From positions 1 through 43,313 of the forward strand of contig DVNB01000032.1 in assembly GCA_018714695.1 (NCBI GenBank): DNA of 43,313 bases, written 5' to 3'. Source of the stretch: Candidatus Ornithomonoglobus merdipullorum. GTDB lineage: Bacteria; Bacillota; Clostridia; UBA1381. The notes beneath the pieces were generated by a model. The model worked only from the letters and a program-made list of their open reading frames with translations, was not told the origin of the DNA and did no database searches. A program made the position numbers and the translations under genes. Shown piece by piece: positions 17,960 to 25,894 of this stretch (its first letter is position 1; each line of letters opens with the position of its first letter).

Positions 17960-18016
17960 ACTGTTCACCCTTTTCCCTGTTTCTTGATCGCGCGGGAGCA
18001 TATTATCCTATGCACG

Positions 18017-19057
18017 TTATTCTGCGCTGATGTCGATCTTCCATCCGGTAAGCTTTGCGGCAAGTCTTACGTTCTGACCGGACTTTCCTATAGCAAGCGA
18101 AAGCTGGTATTCCGGTACAACTACTCTTGCGCTCTTATCCTCTTCATTTACAGTGCACGAAACTACCTTTGCCGGAGAAAGCGCCGCCGTGATATACTCG
18201 GCAGGATCCTCGCTCCATTTTATTATATCGATCTTTTCGGTCTTTAACTCATCGTTTATATTCTGGACTCTCATTCCCTTTGGACCTATACATGCGCCCT
18301 GCGCATCGACCTCGGGATCATTCGAATAAACGGCGATCTTTGTTCTTGATCCGCCCTCTCTGGCAATGCCCTTTATCTCGACTATGCCCTCGGCTATCTC
18401 AGGAACCTCTTTTTCAAAAAGCTTCTTTACAAGTCCCGGATGAGTTCTCGAAAGTATAAGATGCGTCGTTCTTGGATCGGTCTTTACATCACTCACATAG
18501 AATCTCAGCACATCTCCCGGCTCGTATATCTCACCCTCCGGCTGCTCTTTTTTCGGAAGTATCGCTTCAGCCTGATTGTACTGCTCCACGTCCACATATA
18601 CTCTTTCGGGATCCACAAGGATAACTGTTCCCGTTACCATTCCAAGCGAGCGCTCGGAGCGGTCACCGTACACTATGCCGCGCTCCGCCTCTCTTATCCT
18701 CTGAGTAACGACCTGCTTTGCTGTCATCGCACTCACTCTGCCGAAATCCTTCGGCGTTTCCTCGATGTTTACGACGTCACCGAGCTCGTAATTTCCGGAT
18801 ATCTTTCTTGCATCTTCAAGCGATATCTCCTCGCGGGGATCAAGCACAAGCTCCACTACAGTCTTCTGAGAATAAACGTGTATCTCGCCGGTCTCTCTGT
18901 CTATCGACACCAAAACATTCGGAGAATCGTTTTTTCCCTTGTAATAGTTCTTCTTGTACGCCGCAACGAGCGCCGCCTCGAGCGCGTCTATTATGACATT
19001 CTCCTCGATACCTCGGTCCTCGCACAGATCTTTTATCGCCTTAAACAATTCATTCAT
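18017..19057 (-). CDS. nusA: Transcription termination/antitermination factor NusA
   Basis: The 346-residue protein binds RNA polymerase and modulates pausing and termination. It has the N-terminal polymerase-binding domain with AALVAAYKKNYY, an S1 domain (GTVILVDPERVYVDVEQYNQ), and two KH domains including CIGPKGMRVQNINDEL and LAIGKSGQNVRLAAKLTGW. Like Gram-positive NusA it ends soon after KH2 and lacks the E. coli acidic repeats. It is the second gene of the operon, behind rimP, and may control its own leader hairpin. Confidence 0.97.
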   Translation of the reverse strand: MNELFKAIKDLCEDRGIEENVIIDALEAALVAAYKKNYYKGKNDSPNVLVSIDRETGEIHVYSQKTVVELVLDPREEISLEDARKISGNYELGDVVNIEETPKDFGRVSAMTAKQVVTQRIREAERGIVYGDRSERSLGMVTGTVILVDPERVYVDVEQYNQAEAILPKKEQPEGEIYEPGDVLRFYVSDVKTDPRTTHLILSRTHPGLVKKLFEKEVPEIAEGIVEIKGIAREGGSRTKIAVYSNDPEVDAQGACIGPKGMRVQNINDELKTEKIDIIKWSEDPAEYITAALSPAKVVSCTVNEEDKSARVVVPEYQLSLAIGKSGQNVRLAAKLTGWKIDISAE

Positions 19058-19093
19058 TTTTAGTGCAGCTCCTGTTCTTAAAATATTGATGCG

Positions 19094-19552
19094 TTAAAAT
19101 ACAAATTTCAATCTTATATACACCGCGTCCTTCTGCGGCACAGCCTTTTCGCAGCCGTCACATTCTATAAACGCCGTTTTGTCGTGAAAATCCCTCAATA
19201 CCCCGTCAAACTCCTTCATGCCGTCCTCACCCGGCGCATAGAGCTTGACCTCGACTTCACGGCCTCTGTAATACAAAAATTCCCGCTCCTTTTTGAGCTT
19301 TCTGTCGACCCCCGGCGACGAGACCTCAAGCGAATATCCCCCGTCTATTATGTCCGCCTCGTCAAGCACCTTCTCGACCTCGCGCGAAAACGCCTCACAC
19401 GCATCTATATCCACACCGCCGTCGCGGTCGATATAGTAGCAGAGAACTCCGCCGGAATAAGAAACGTCTACTATATATACTCCGAGTGCATCTGCCGCCG
19501 GGCAGCCGAGCTCGAGCGCCTTATCCTCCGTTATCTTAGTTTTGCCTGCCAT
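19094..19552 (-). CDS. rimP: Ribosome maturation factor RimP
   Basis: This 152-residue protein assists 30S assembly. DVSYSGGVLCYYIDRDGGVDIDACEAFSRE in segments, followed by DGGYSLEVSSPGVDRKL, is the RimP N-domain signature; the C-domain (GRVxVKL-like and VLRDFHDKTAFIE) is present. It is the first gene of the rimP-nusA operon, about 100 nt downstream of a strong promoter and an attenuator-like hairpin. Confidence 0.93.
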   Translation of the reverse strand: MAGKTKITEDKALELGCPAADALGVYIVDVSYSGGVLCYYIDRDGGVDIDACEAFSREVEKVLDEADIIDGGYSLEVSSPGVDRKLKKEREFLYYRGREVEVKLYAPGEDGMKEFDGVLRDFHDKTAFIECDGCEKAVPQKDAVYIRLKFVF

Positions 19553-19597
19553 AGATTTTTTCTCCCTCGAAACATCGCAAACTTACATCCGCATAAT

Positions 19598-19624
19598 TAA
19601 AGAGTGCGTAAAACGCACTCTTTA
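19598..19624 (-). promoter_or_regulatory. Leader hairpin of the rimP-nusA operon, candidate attenuator
   Basis: TAAAGAGTGCGT (19598-19609) and ACGCACTCTTTA (19613-19624) form a perfect 12-bp stem with a 3-nt loop, between promoter and rimP. On the transcript the descending arm ends in UUUA followed by AUUAU, a weak interrupted U-tract as at terminators that depend on NusA. Autoregulation of the nusA operon by this route has been reported for Bacillus subtilis; here it is inference. Confidence 0.65.
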
Positions 19625-19650
19625 GAATAGTCATATTCCAAAACACATAC

Positions 19651-19679
19651 ATGATACCATAAACAGCTTATTTTGTCAA
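19651..19679 (-). promoter_or_regulatory. Promoter of the rimP-nusA-infB-mfd operon
   Basis: On the minus strand TTGACA (19674-19679), a 17-nt spacer and TATCAT (19651-19656), with TGG before the -10. No other equally good promoter is seen down to mfd, so this is probably the main promoter of the twelve-gene operon. Confidence 0.8.
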
Positions 19680-19792
19680 GTATCATGCAGACATATCGTT
19701 ATTTTGTACAATTTTCGGCTCTGATATGCGCCGATTTAACTATACAATACACTCAGCAGCACCGTTTTTCGGCACGTTAGCGGGCTTTACCG

Positions 19793-20995
19793 TCAGCCAT
19801 CGGCCTCGGCAGCATCACCCTGCTCCTCGACATACGGCTCCGGATTTTCCGTCGGATCGCTGTCCTCCGACTGCTCTATGCCGCGTATCAGACAAAGCTC
19901 GTCGTTTGTCACCTCGCTCGCCCTGAGCGAGCCGAGCACACCCGAATCAGTCGAGCGCACATATCCTCCAAGCGTCATATAACCGCTTGAATAGAGCTCC
20001 GGCGTCTCCTCCGGATCTGCATAAGACATATTCTCGCCGCTCACTCCGAACATTTCCTGCACAAGTGTCTGAAGCTTATGCATATTCGGAACGAACACAT
20101 CTCCGTTTGACGAGTCGTGAGTGGAGTCACCCGGCACTGTTTCCGAATGGATTCCCGCCGATGTGAAATCATTGAGATACTTGGAATATCTTAAAACATC
20201 CTTTATCGTAAGATTCGTTCTGAGCTCGTTCTTGACATCCGTAAATATAGCCGGTATCTTCTGTATGAGCGATATATTCAGCTTCTGATCCACAAGCGCT
20301 TTTAAGAAATCCTGCTGGATCTTGATCCTGTCAGCATCACCGTTGGGATAGCTCTTGTATGTTCCGGTATCCGGATCGACATTTCCCTTCCTGTAACGCA
20401 AAAGATGCACTACCTGTGTTCCATCGAGCTCATATGTGCCCGGCGGAAGATTTATATGAAGTCCCTGCACAGGGTCGTCATAGACCATGCCGACTCCGTC
20501 GCCGTATATATCCGGTATAGTAAACTCGACGGGACCGAGCTCGTTTATAACATGCGCTACCGCATCGAACGAGAAATCTATATAGTAGTTTATAGGCACA
20601 CCCGTAAGGCGCGTAACAGCCTCGCAGGTAGCCGTGGGACCGCCTATAACGCCGTCCGTCTCAAACGCGTGCGCAGCATTGATCTTCTGATACCTGTTTC
20701 CTATATACATTCTCAGATCTCTTGGGATAGAGAGCATATTTACGGTATTCTCCTTCGTATCGTACGAGGCAAGCATTATAGCATCTGTCCTCAGTCCGTC
20801 CTCGTCAGTACACATGAGAAGTACATTTATCGTTCCTCCGTGCTCTACCGCTACGGTTCCCTCTTCCTGTTCTCCGCTAAGCCCTGCGCCGCCGGTGAAG
20901 TCAAAGCCCATAAACACCATAAACGCCAGAAATATTACTCCCAGACAGGTGCCGAGCACCTGAAAATATTTTTTTACATTAAATTTCTTGCTCAC
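19793..20995 (-). CDS. LytR-CpsA-Psr (LCP) family wall-polymer transferase
   Basis: A 400-residue membrane protein with a cytoplasmic basic start, one transmembrane segment (about residues 12-32) and an extracellular LCP domain. INVLLMCTDED, LRTDAIMLAS and MLSIPRDLRMYIG, followed by KINAAHAFE, match the pyrophosphate-binding core; VVHLLRYRKG and GDADRIKIQQDFLKAL come later. LCP enzymes attach teichoic acids or other lipid-linked polymers to peptidoglycan. The C-terminal 90 residues are acidic and without a known motif. The start is a GTG with AGAGG about 10 nt upstream. It is monocistronic by appearance. Confidence 0.92.
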   Translation of the reverse strand: MSKKFNVKKYFQVLGTCLGVIFLAFMVFMGFDFTGGAGLSGEQEEGTVAVEHGGTINVLLMCTDEDGLRTDAIMLASYDTKENTVNMLSIPRDLRMYIGNRYQKINAAHAFETDGVIGGPTATCEAVTRLTGVPINYYIDFSFDAVAHVINELGPVEFTIPDIYGDGVGMVYDDPVQGLHINLPPGTYELDGTQVVHLLRYRKGNVDPDTGTYKSYPNGDADRIKIQQDFLKALVDQKLNISLIQKIPAIFTDVKNELRTNLTIKDVLRYSKYLNDFTSAGIHSETVPGDSTHDSSNGDVFVPNMHKLQTLVQEMFGVSGENMSYADPEETPELYSSGYMTLGGYVRSTDSGVLGSLRASEVTNDELCLIRGIEQSEDSDPTENPEPYVEEQGDAAEADG

Positions 20996-21016
20996 AGTTT
21001 ATTATCCTCTTTTTTC

Positions 21017-21049
21017 GACGGTTACCGATCGGTCATACCTTGACGGTTA
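21017..21049. promoter_or_regulatory. Palindrome and direct repeat in the LCP-gene leader
   Basis: GACGGTTA occurs at 21017-21024 and 21042-21049, and the palindrome ACCGATCGGT lies between them (21024-21033). They are downstream of the promoter and upstream of the GTG start, where a repressor or RNA element could act. The assignment is positional only. Confidence 0.3.
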
Positions 21050-21091
21050 TATCCTTTCAAGGTGCCGAATGCTTTCTAAATAGTTATAGAC

Positions 21092-21100
21092 ATTATACCA
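21092..21100 (-). promoter_or_regulatory. Extended -10 promoter of the LCP gene
   Basis: The minus strand has TGG directly before TATAAT (21092-21097). No good -35 hexamer is found at 16-18 nt, so this may rely on the extended -10. Confidence 0.55.
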
Positions 21101-21155
21101 CAAACTTATTACAAAATTATTTCCTTTTCATTTCCGTTTGCTAAAATTTTATTAC

Positions 21156-22439
21156 TTACTTTACAAGCTTCATAACGTTATCAGCCGCAACAGTTATTCC
21201 AAGCTTAGCCGACTCATATGTGAGCCCACCCTGCATATACGCTATATACGGCTCTCTTATCGGCGCATCCGCCGAAAGCTCTATAGATGAACCCTGCACA
21301 AAAGCCCCTGCCGCCATTATCACCTGATCCTGATATCCCGGCATATCCCACGGCTCCGGTGTAACAAAGCTGTCTATCGGAGCGCCCTTCTGTATGCCCT
21401 GTATAAACGCTACCATCGTATCTTTGTTTCCGAACTTCACCGACTGGATAATATCGTGTCTGTCCTCAAGCGGCGCCGGATCAGTCTCAAATCCCAGCCG
21501 TTCAAAGACTGCCGCGCAGAGCGCCGCCGCCTTCATGGCCTGCATCACGACATGCGGTGCCATAAAAAGTCCCTGATAGGCATATCTGTTAAAGCCCATC
21601 GTCGATCCGCATTCCCTGCCTATACCGACACAGGTGAGCCTGTAGGAACAGAGCTCGATAAGCCTCGCCTTTCCCGCGATATATCCGCCAGTTGGCGCTA
21701 TCCCGCCGCCGGGATTCTTTATGAGCGAGCCTGCTATGAGATCGGCGCCATGCTCAGTAGGCTCCGTATCGTCGGCAAACTCACCATAGCAGTTATCCAC
21801 AAGGCACAACGTTTTGGGAGATACCGACTTCACAAAATCTATTATGTCGCCTATCCGCTCCGAGCTGTATGTAGGTCTGTCACCATAGCCCTTTGAGCGC
21901 TGTATCAGCACTGCCTTTACCGCCTTTGCCGTAAGCAGCTCCCTGATCCTGTCACGGTCTATATCGCCATCCTCAGTGAGTCCCGCTTCCTCATAAGCAA
22001 TCCCGTAATCCTTTAAAGAACCGTTTCCGTCCTCTCCCGCTATCCCTATGACCTCCTCAAGAGTGTCATACGGCTTGCCCGTAACGGCAAGAAGCGTATC
22101 GCCGGGACGAAGCACCGCATAGAGCATAGTTGCCAAAGTATGCGATCCGTTTACCCAATTATGTCTTACGAGCGCGTCCTCCGCACCGAATATCTGCGCG
22201 TATACCTTATCGAGAGTATCGCGTCCGTCATCGTCGTAGCCATAACCTGTTGTAGGCATGAAATGACGTTCCGAGACTCTGTTGTCAGCAAACGCCTTCA
22301 TGACCTTGAGCTGATTTATCTCTGCAACTCTTTCAAACTCCGCAAATTTCTCTCTTATCGAATCCTCCGCCTCCGCAACAAGCCCGGCAGCGCGTCTTGA
22401 AACACCGAAATTTTCAACGATAAATTCCGTTTTATCCAT
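21156..22439 (-). CDS. PLP-dependent methionine gamma-lyase-family (aluminium-resistance) protein
   Basis: The 427-residue protein belongs to the PLP fold-type I family annotated as methionine gamma-lyase family or aluminium resistance protein, common in Firmicutes. MPTTGYGYDDDGRDTLDKVYA and RHNWVNGSHTL are characteristic, as is the cofactor region LVDNCYGEF followed by the likely Schiff-base lysine in GSLIKNPGGGIAPTGGY. The reaction in vivo is not settled; carbon-sulfur bond cleavage is the family inference. The start is ATG at 22439; the codon before it is TTG and was not used. It has a consensus promoter and appears monocistronic. Confidence 0.88.
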   Translation of the reverse strand: MDKTEFIVENFGVSRRAAGLVAEAEDSIREKFAEFERVAEINQLKVMKAFADNRVSERHFMPTTGYGYDDDGRDTLDKVYAQIFGAEDALVRHNWVNGSHTLATMLYAVLRPGDTLLAVTGKPYDTLEEVIGIAGEDGNGSLKDYGIAYEEAGLTEDGDIDRDRIRELLTAKAVKAVLIQRSKGYGDRPTYSSERIGDIIDFVKSVSPKTLCLVDNCYGEFADDTEPTEHGADLIAGSLIKNPGGGIAPTGGYIAGKARLIELCSYRLTCVGIGRECGSTMGFNRYAYQGLFMAPHVVMQAMKAAALCAAVFERLGFETDPAPLEDRHDIIQSVKFGNKDTMVAFIQGIQKGAPIDSFVTPEPWDMPGYQDQVIMAAGAFVQGSSIELSADAPIREPYIAYMQGGLTYESAKLGITVAADNVMKLVK

Positions 22440-22515
22440 CAATCAAAACAATCCTTTCAAAAGTAAAGCCGCCGGGATATCCGGCGTGTATGAAGAAAAA
22501 AATACATCATAATGC

Positions 22516-22544
22516 ATTATAGCACAGACATATGGCTTTGTCAA
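22516..22544 (-). promoter_or_regulatory. Consensus promoter of the PLP-enzyme gene
   Basis: On the minus strand TTGACA (22539-22544), a 17-nt spacer and TATAAT (22516-22521), both perfect hexamers. The leader contains a small GC hairpin, CGCCGG with CCGGCG (22470-22486). The -35 abuts the duplicated XRE tail at 22547. Confidence 0.85.
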
Positions 22545-22546
22545 GG

Positions 22547-22610
22547 CTCATTCCTTTACGAATTTTATAATGTTACTCACTTCACAATCAAGCGCATAAC
22601 AAAAAGCATC
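22547..22610. repeat. 64-bp duplicated segment, copy 1 (XRE gene tail)
   Basis: It matches 22768-22831 in 60 of 64 positions. In its original frame it still encodes the last 21 residues of the neighbouring XRE protein with one Asp-to-Asn change; the other three differences are silent, so it descends from a once functional paralogue. Confidence 0.9.
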
Positions 22611-22741
22611 GAAACAGGGATCTCCCGCTCACCATGTTCGTAACGCGCATATACTTGCCTGTTGCACACAAGCAGATCCGCAACCTGCTGCTGAGTCATA
22701 TCATTATCTACTCTTAGATCATGTATCCTTTGAAAAAACAT
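22577..22741 (-). pseudogene. Chimeric XRE-type HTH gene with out-of-frame tail
   Basis: A 54-codon frame starts at 22741 with MFFQRIHDLRVDNDMTQQQV, a clear XRE helix-turn-helix, and continues through RYEHGEREIPVSML. Normal members go on for another 15-20 residues. Here the sequence runs at GATGCTTTTTG into copy 1 of the neighbour's tail in the wrong frame, giving FVMRLIVK and a stop. The HTH is complete, so a short DNA-binding protein could still be made, but the gene looks like the product of an illegitimate recombination between adjacent XRE genes. A GGGG stretch lies upstream as a weak ribosome binding site. Confidence 0.7.
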
Positions 22742-22767
22742 AATAATCCCCGCCGCGATACCAAAGT

Positions 22768-22831
22768 CTCATTCCTTTACAAATTTTATAATGTCACTTA
22801 CTTCACAATCGAGCGCATAACAAAAAGCATC
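22768..22831. repeat. 64-bp duplicated segment, copy 2 (intact XRE gene tail)
   Basis: This is the 3' end of the intact XRE gene, matching 22547-22610 in 60 of 64 positions. Here it is in the native reading frame. Confidence 0.9.
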
Positions 22832-22969
22832 AAGTGTTTTCGTACTTATTGCCTTTCCCTGCCTCATCCTGTAAAGTGTATTCGCCGAAAACCCTTGCTT
22901 GTAAATAAGATAATATTCTGTGATACCTTTTCGTAAAAGTGTTTCGTAAAACGGTTCATAACTGATCAT
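22769..22969 (-). CDS. Small XRE-family transcriptional regulator
   Basis: This 66-residue protein is nothing more than a Cro/CI-type helix-turn-helix domain. SYEPFYETLLRKGITEYYLI, then ANTLYRMRQGKAISTKTL as the recognition helix region and LDAFCYALDCEVSDIIKF as the closing helices, fit the compact single-domain XRE regulators found in many Firmicutes. It is divergent from the glutamate-cysteine ligase gene, with 221 bp between them holding strong plus-strand promoters, so control of that island or of itself is plausible but unproven. Confidence 0.85.
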   Translation of the reverse strand: MISYEPFYETLLRKGITEYYLIYKQGFSANTLYRMRQGKAISTKTLDAFCYALDCEVSDIIKFVKE

Positions 22970-23004
22970 TCTATCACCAATATAATTCTATCATAAAAAA
23001 AGTC

Positions 23005-23033
23005 TTGACAATGCTTAATATATTGAGTATAAT
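23005..23033 (+). promoter_or_regulatory. Distal consensus promoter of the thiol/ADH island
   Basis: TTGACA (23005-23010), a 17-nt spacer and TATAAT (23028-23033), all perfect. The spacer contains the near-palindrome CTTAATATATTGAG (23014-23027), a possible operator for the divergent XRE regulator. It would leave a leader of about 150 nt. Confidence 0.75.
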
Positions 23034-23120
23034 TGTGATATATTCTATAAATCTGTAATACATACGTTTCTTTAAAATACATATAAACCCGTAAACCCCA
23101 CAGAATTTGTTATACCACCC

Positions 23121-23149
23121 TTGTATTTTATCCTGATCTGTGTTATACT
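23121..23149 (+). promoter_or_regulatory. Proximal promoter of the thiol/ADH island
   Basis: TTGTAT (23121-23126), a 17-nt spacer and TATACT (23144-23149), about 35 nt upstream of the start codon. Together with the distal promoter it gives a tandem arrangement. Confidence 0.6.
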
Positions 23150-23190
23150 AAGTCAATGAAATCACTCGGTATGATAATGAGAGGTGGAGC

Positions 23191-24423
23191 ATGACAAATA
23201 CGGAACGCATTGCGGAATATATAGCCGGCGGCTGCACAGATAAGCGGCAGCTCGGCGTGGAGATAGAGCACTTCGCCGTGAAAGACGACCTTTCTCAGGT
23301 TCCTTACAGCGGCGGGATAAATGACATATTAAAGAGTCTTTCGGTGTACTATCCCGAAAGAGAATACAGCATGGGCGAGCTCATAGCGCTTTACGACGAT
23401 GAGGCGTCCATAACGATCGAGCCGGCAGGACAGATAGAAATAAGCATAAAGCCGTGCTGCCAAGTTCCTGACATAGACAGGATATATAAAAAATTTCTTG
23501 ACCGTGCCGAGCCGATACTTAAAGAGCGAGGAATGAGGCTTATAAACCTCGGCTATACTCCGCGCTCAAATGCCGGGAGCGAAGAGCTTATACCAAAGAC
23601 CCGATACGAGCTTATGGACAAATATTTTAAAAGCACCGGTACTATGGGCAGGAACATGATGCGCGCGACTGCTTCGACACAGGTCTCTATTGATTTTTCG
23701 GACGAGACAGACTGCGTAAAAAAGCTGCGCACCGCCAATCTTCTTACGCCGGTATTCTCGCTCATGACCGACAACGCACCGTTTTTCGAGGGAAAACGCT
23801 GCGCAGGAAGGATGCTCAGAACGAAGATCTGGGATAACGTAGATCCCGCAAGGTGCGGCACGGTTCCCGGGCTTTTTGACGATGATTTCGGCTTTATGCG
23901 CTATGCGGAATATATCTACAATTCGCCGCCTATACTCATAATGACGGAAAACGGCGCCGTATACACCGGCAGCACTCCCGCCTCGGAGATCTTCCGCGGC
24001 AGAGAGCTCACCGGTGCGCAGACGGAACATCTTCTTTCGATGTTCTTCCCCGACGTAAGACTGAAACGTTATATAGAGATACGTCCCGCAGATTCAATGC
24101 CCCGCGAATATGCAATGGGATATGCTGCATTGATAAAGGCGATATTTGTAACGGATGCTGTGCCGTGCCTCCCCGATGGGCTGGGCGAAGATGACATAGC
24201 CCGCGCCAAGACGGAGCTTTCCGAAAAGGGCTTTGAGGGCTCGATCTATGGGATGCCGGTATCGGCGCTCATAGACAACATGCTGGACAAGGCTGAAAAG
24301 GCGCTCGGCGCCGATGACAAAAAGCACCTTGCGCCGCTTGCCGCGGCGGCGCGCAAAGGGCGCTCTGTATATGAGGATGCGGCAATGAAAGGAATTTACA
24401 ATGAGCTATCAGCAGGAATATAA
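23191..24423 (+). CDS. Glutamate-cysteine ligase family protein (GCS2 type)
   Basis: The 410-residue protein belongs to the plant/actinobacterial-type glutamate-cysteine ligase family (GCS2, as in GshA of alphaproteobacteria and EgtA), which joins the gamma-carboxyl of Glu to Cys using ATP. QLGVEIEHFAV and TIEPAGQIEIS are the two diagnostic strands; RNMMRATASTQVSIDF, RYAEYIYNSPP and RYIEIRPADSMP follow in the expected order. The start has GAGGTGGAG directly upstream. Its last 23 bases overlap the next gene, an ATP-grasp ligase, so the two are probably coupled and act in series. Another gamma-glutamyl acceptor than Cys cannot be excluded from sequence. Confidence 0.88.
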   Translation: MTNTERIAEYIAGGCTDKRQLGVEIEHFAVKDDLSQVPYSGGINDILKSLSVYYPEREYSMGELIALYDDEASITIEPAGQIEISIKPCCQVPDIDRIYKKFLDRAEPILKERGMRLINLGYTPRSNAGSEELIPKTRYELMDKYFKSTGTMGRNMMRATASTQVSIDFSDETDCVKKLRTANLLTPVFSLMTDNAPFFEGKRCAGRMLRTKIWDNVDPARCGTVPGLFDDDFGFMRYAEYIYNSPPILIMTENGAVYTGSTPASEIFRGRELTGAQTEHLLSMFFPDVRLKRYIEIRPADSMPREYAMGYAALIKAIFVTDAVPCLPDGLGEDDIARAKTELSEKGFEGSIYGMPVSALIDNMLDKAEKALGADDKKHLAPLAAAARKGRSVYEDAAMKGIYNELSAGI

Positions 24424-25723
24424 AAAATTAATAACCGACAATTTAGAAGGCTGCCGTGAGGATGCTGTAAAAATGCGCGCGGCGCTTGAAAATTCGAGCG
24501 CGCACTACCACGGTTTTACCGTGCACACGCTCTACATACCCAAGCTTTACCGCGCTGAGGATCTTGAATTTCTCACCCGCGCGGCAGATACAACATACGG
24601 GATACTTGAAAAGGTCACTGAGGAATACGTAAAAAACCCGGACTATCGGAAGCTTTTCGGTTTTGAAGAAAGGCTTGAGCGGCTTATACTGCATGAGCCG
24701 CCGTACAAGTGCTATATACCGGTGGCAAGAATAGACGTGTTTTATGATCCGGACGCTATGGACTTTAAATTCTGCGAATTCAATACAGACGGCTCGAGCG
24801 GAATGAACGAGGACCGTGAGCTGAACAACGTTTTTGACACATCCGAAACGTTCCGTGCATTTTCATCTAAGCACACGATACTCCGGTTTGAACTGTTTGA
24901 CTCATGGGTAAGCGAATTTATGCGCATATACTTCTCGACACCCGCTGCGAAGGAAGAGCCGCATATAGCCATAGTCGATTTCATGTCAAGCGCATCAAAC
25001 GAAGAATTCGAAGAATTCAAGCGAGCATTCGCCCGCGCAGGCTATACCTGCGAGATATGTGACATATACAAGCTGCGCCGCGAAAACGGTTCGCTTATTT
25101 CACCGTCCGGGCAAAGAATAGACGCCGTCTACCGCAGAGCCGTGACAAGCGACATAATGAAACATTATGTCGAGGTGCGCCCGCTCATAGATGCGTATCT
25201 TAATGACGAAACAGTTGTGATAGGCAGTTTCCGCACACAGATAGCGCACAATAAGCTTATCTTCAAGCTGCTGCGCGACGATATGACACGCGCCATACTC
25301 TCGGCTGAGGAGAATGAATTCATTGAGCGTCACATACCGGAAACACATATGCTCACTCATGATAACATACATAAATATGAGGTCATCGAGGACAGATTCA
25401 ACTGGATAGTGAAACCTGCCGATTCCTATGCCTCAAAAGGAGTTTTTGCGGGTATCGAGGCAAAGGATGCCGAAGAATGGCTCGCGTTCCTGTCAAAGCA
25501 TATGGACACAGGATATCTCCTTCAGAGATATATAACGCCTTACGAGAGTGAGAACATCGACCTGCTCTGGGATAAACACGCCGGATTCTGCAAAATAGCC
25601 AATATCACCGGAATGTTCGTCTATGGTGGCAAACTGCAGGGACTTTACTCACGGGCCGCAAAGACAGGCGTTATCTCCACTCAGTACAGCGAAATGACAC
25701 TGCCGACCATGATAGTGGAATGA
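24401..25723 (+). CDS. Glutathionylspermidine synthase-like ATP-grasp ligase
   Basis: The 440-residue protein resembles the C-terminal synthetase half of glutathionylspermidine synthases and their stand-alone bacterial relatives. ARIDVFYDPD and FKFCEFNTDGSSGMNEDREL form the conserved core around the metal and substrate site. RQ-type ATP-grasp elements follow in RFNWIVKPADSYASKGVF and LLQRYITPYESENIDL. No amidase half is present. Starting 23 bp before the end of the glutamate-cysteine ligase gene, it most likely ligates a further group to gamma-glutamyl-cysteine: glycine would make glutathione, an amine would make a bacterial thiol of trypanothione type. The true acceptor is unknown. Confidence 0.82.
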   Translation: MSYQQEYKKLITDNLEGCREDAVKMRAALENSSAHYHGFTVHTLYIPKLYRAEDLEFLTRAADTTYGILEKVTEEYVKNPDYRKLFGFEERLERLILHEPPYKCYIPVARIDVFYDPDAMDFKFCEFNTDGSSGMNEDRELNNVFDTSETFRAFSSKHTILRFELFDSWVSEFMRIYFSTPAAKEEPHIAIVDFMSSASNEEFEEFKRAFARAGYTCEICDIYKLRRENGSLISPSGQRIDAVYRRAVTSDIMKHYVEVRPLIDAYLNDETVVIGSFRTQIAHNKLIFKLLRDDMTRAILSAEENEFIERHIPETHMLTHDNIHKYEVIEDRFNWIVKPADSYASKGVFAGIEAKDAEEWLAFLSKHMDTGYLLQRYITPYESENIDLLWDKHAGFCKIANITGMFVYGGKLQGLYSRAAKTGVISTQYSEMTLPTMIVE

Positions 25724-25780
25724 CCGGCTCTGCTGAGAATAAAAAGGTCAGTATCGCCCGATATTTTTTTAACATAGGTA

Positions 25781-25809
25781 TTGAAATACGTTCGCAAATG
25801 TAGTATAAT
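25781..25809 (+). promoter_or_regulatory. Promoter of the first iron alcohol dehydrogenase
   Basis: TTGAAA (25781-25786), a 17-nt spacer and a perfect TATAAT (25804-25809). It allows expression separate from the ligase pair and argues against any start codon upstream of 25895. Confidence 0.8.
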
Positions 25810-25894
25810 ATATACAGATGGATTCATTGCGCTGCATCGGCGGCGTGAAATTTTAGCGCGGCATTCTGCCGTCTTGAAATATAGGAGATACATA

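Noticed and set aside
22577-22620. Programmed -1 frameshift to make a 64-residue XRE protein
   Set aside because: The T-run is also present in the intact copy and is not a canonical slippery heptamer in this frame; the tail duplication explains the frame change more simply.
25781-25894. N-terminal extension of the first Fe-ADH starting at 25781
   Set aside because: The extended start codon is part of the -35 hexamer, and the added residues are absent from the family; the ATG at 25895 has a proper ribosome binding site.
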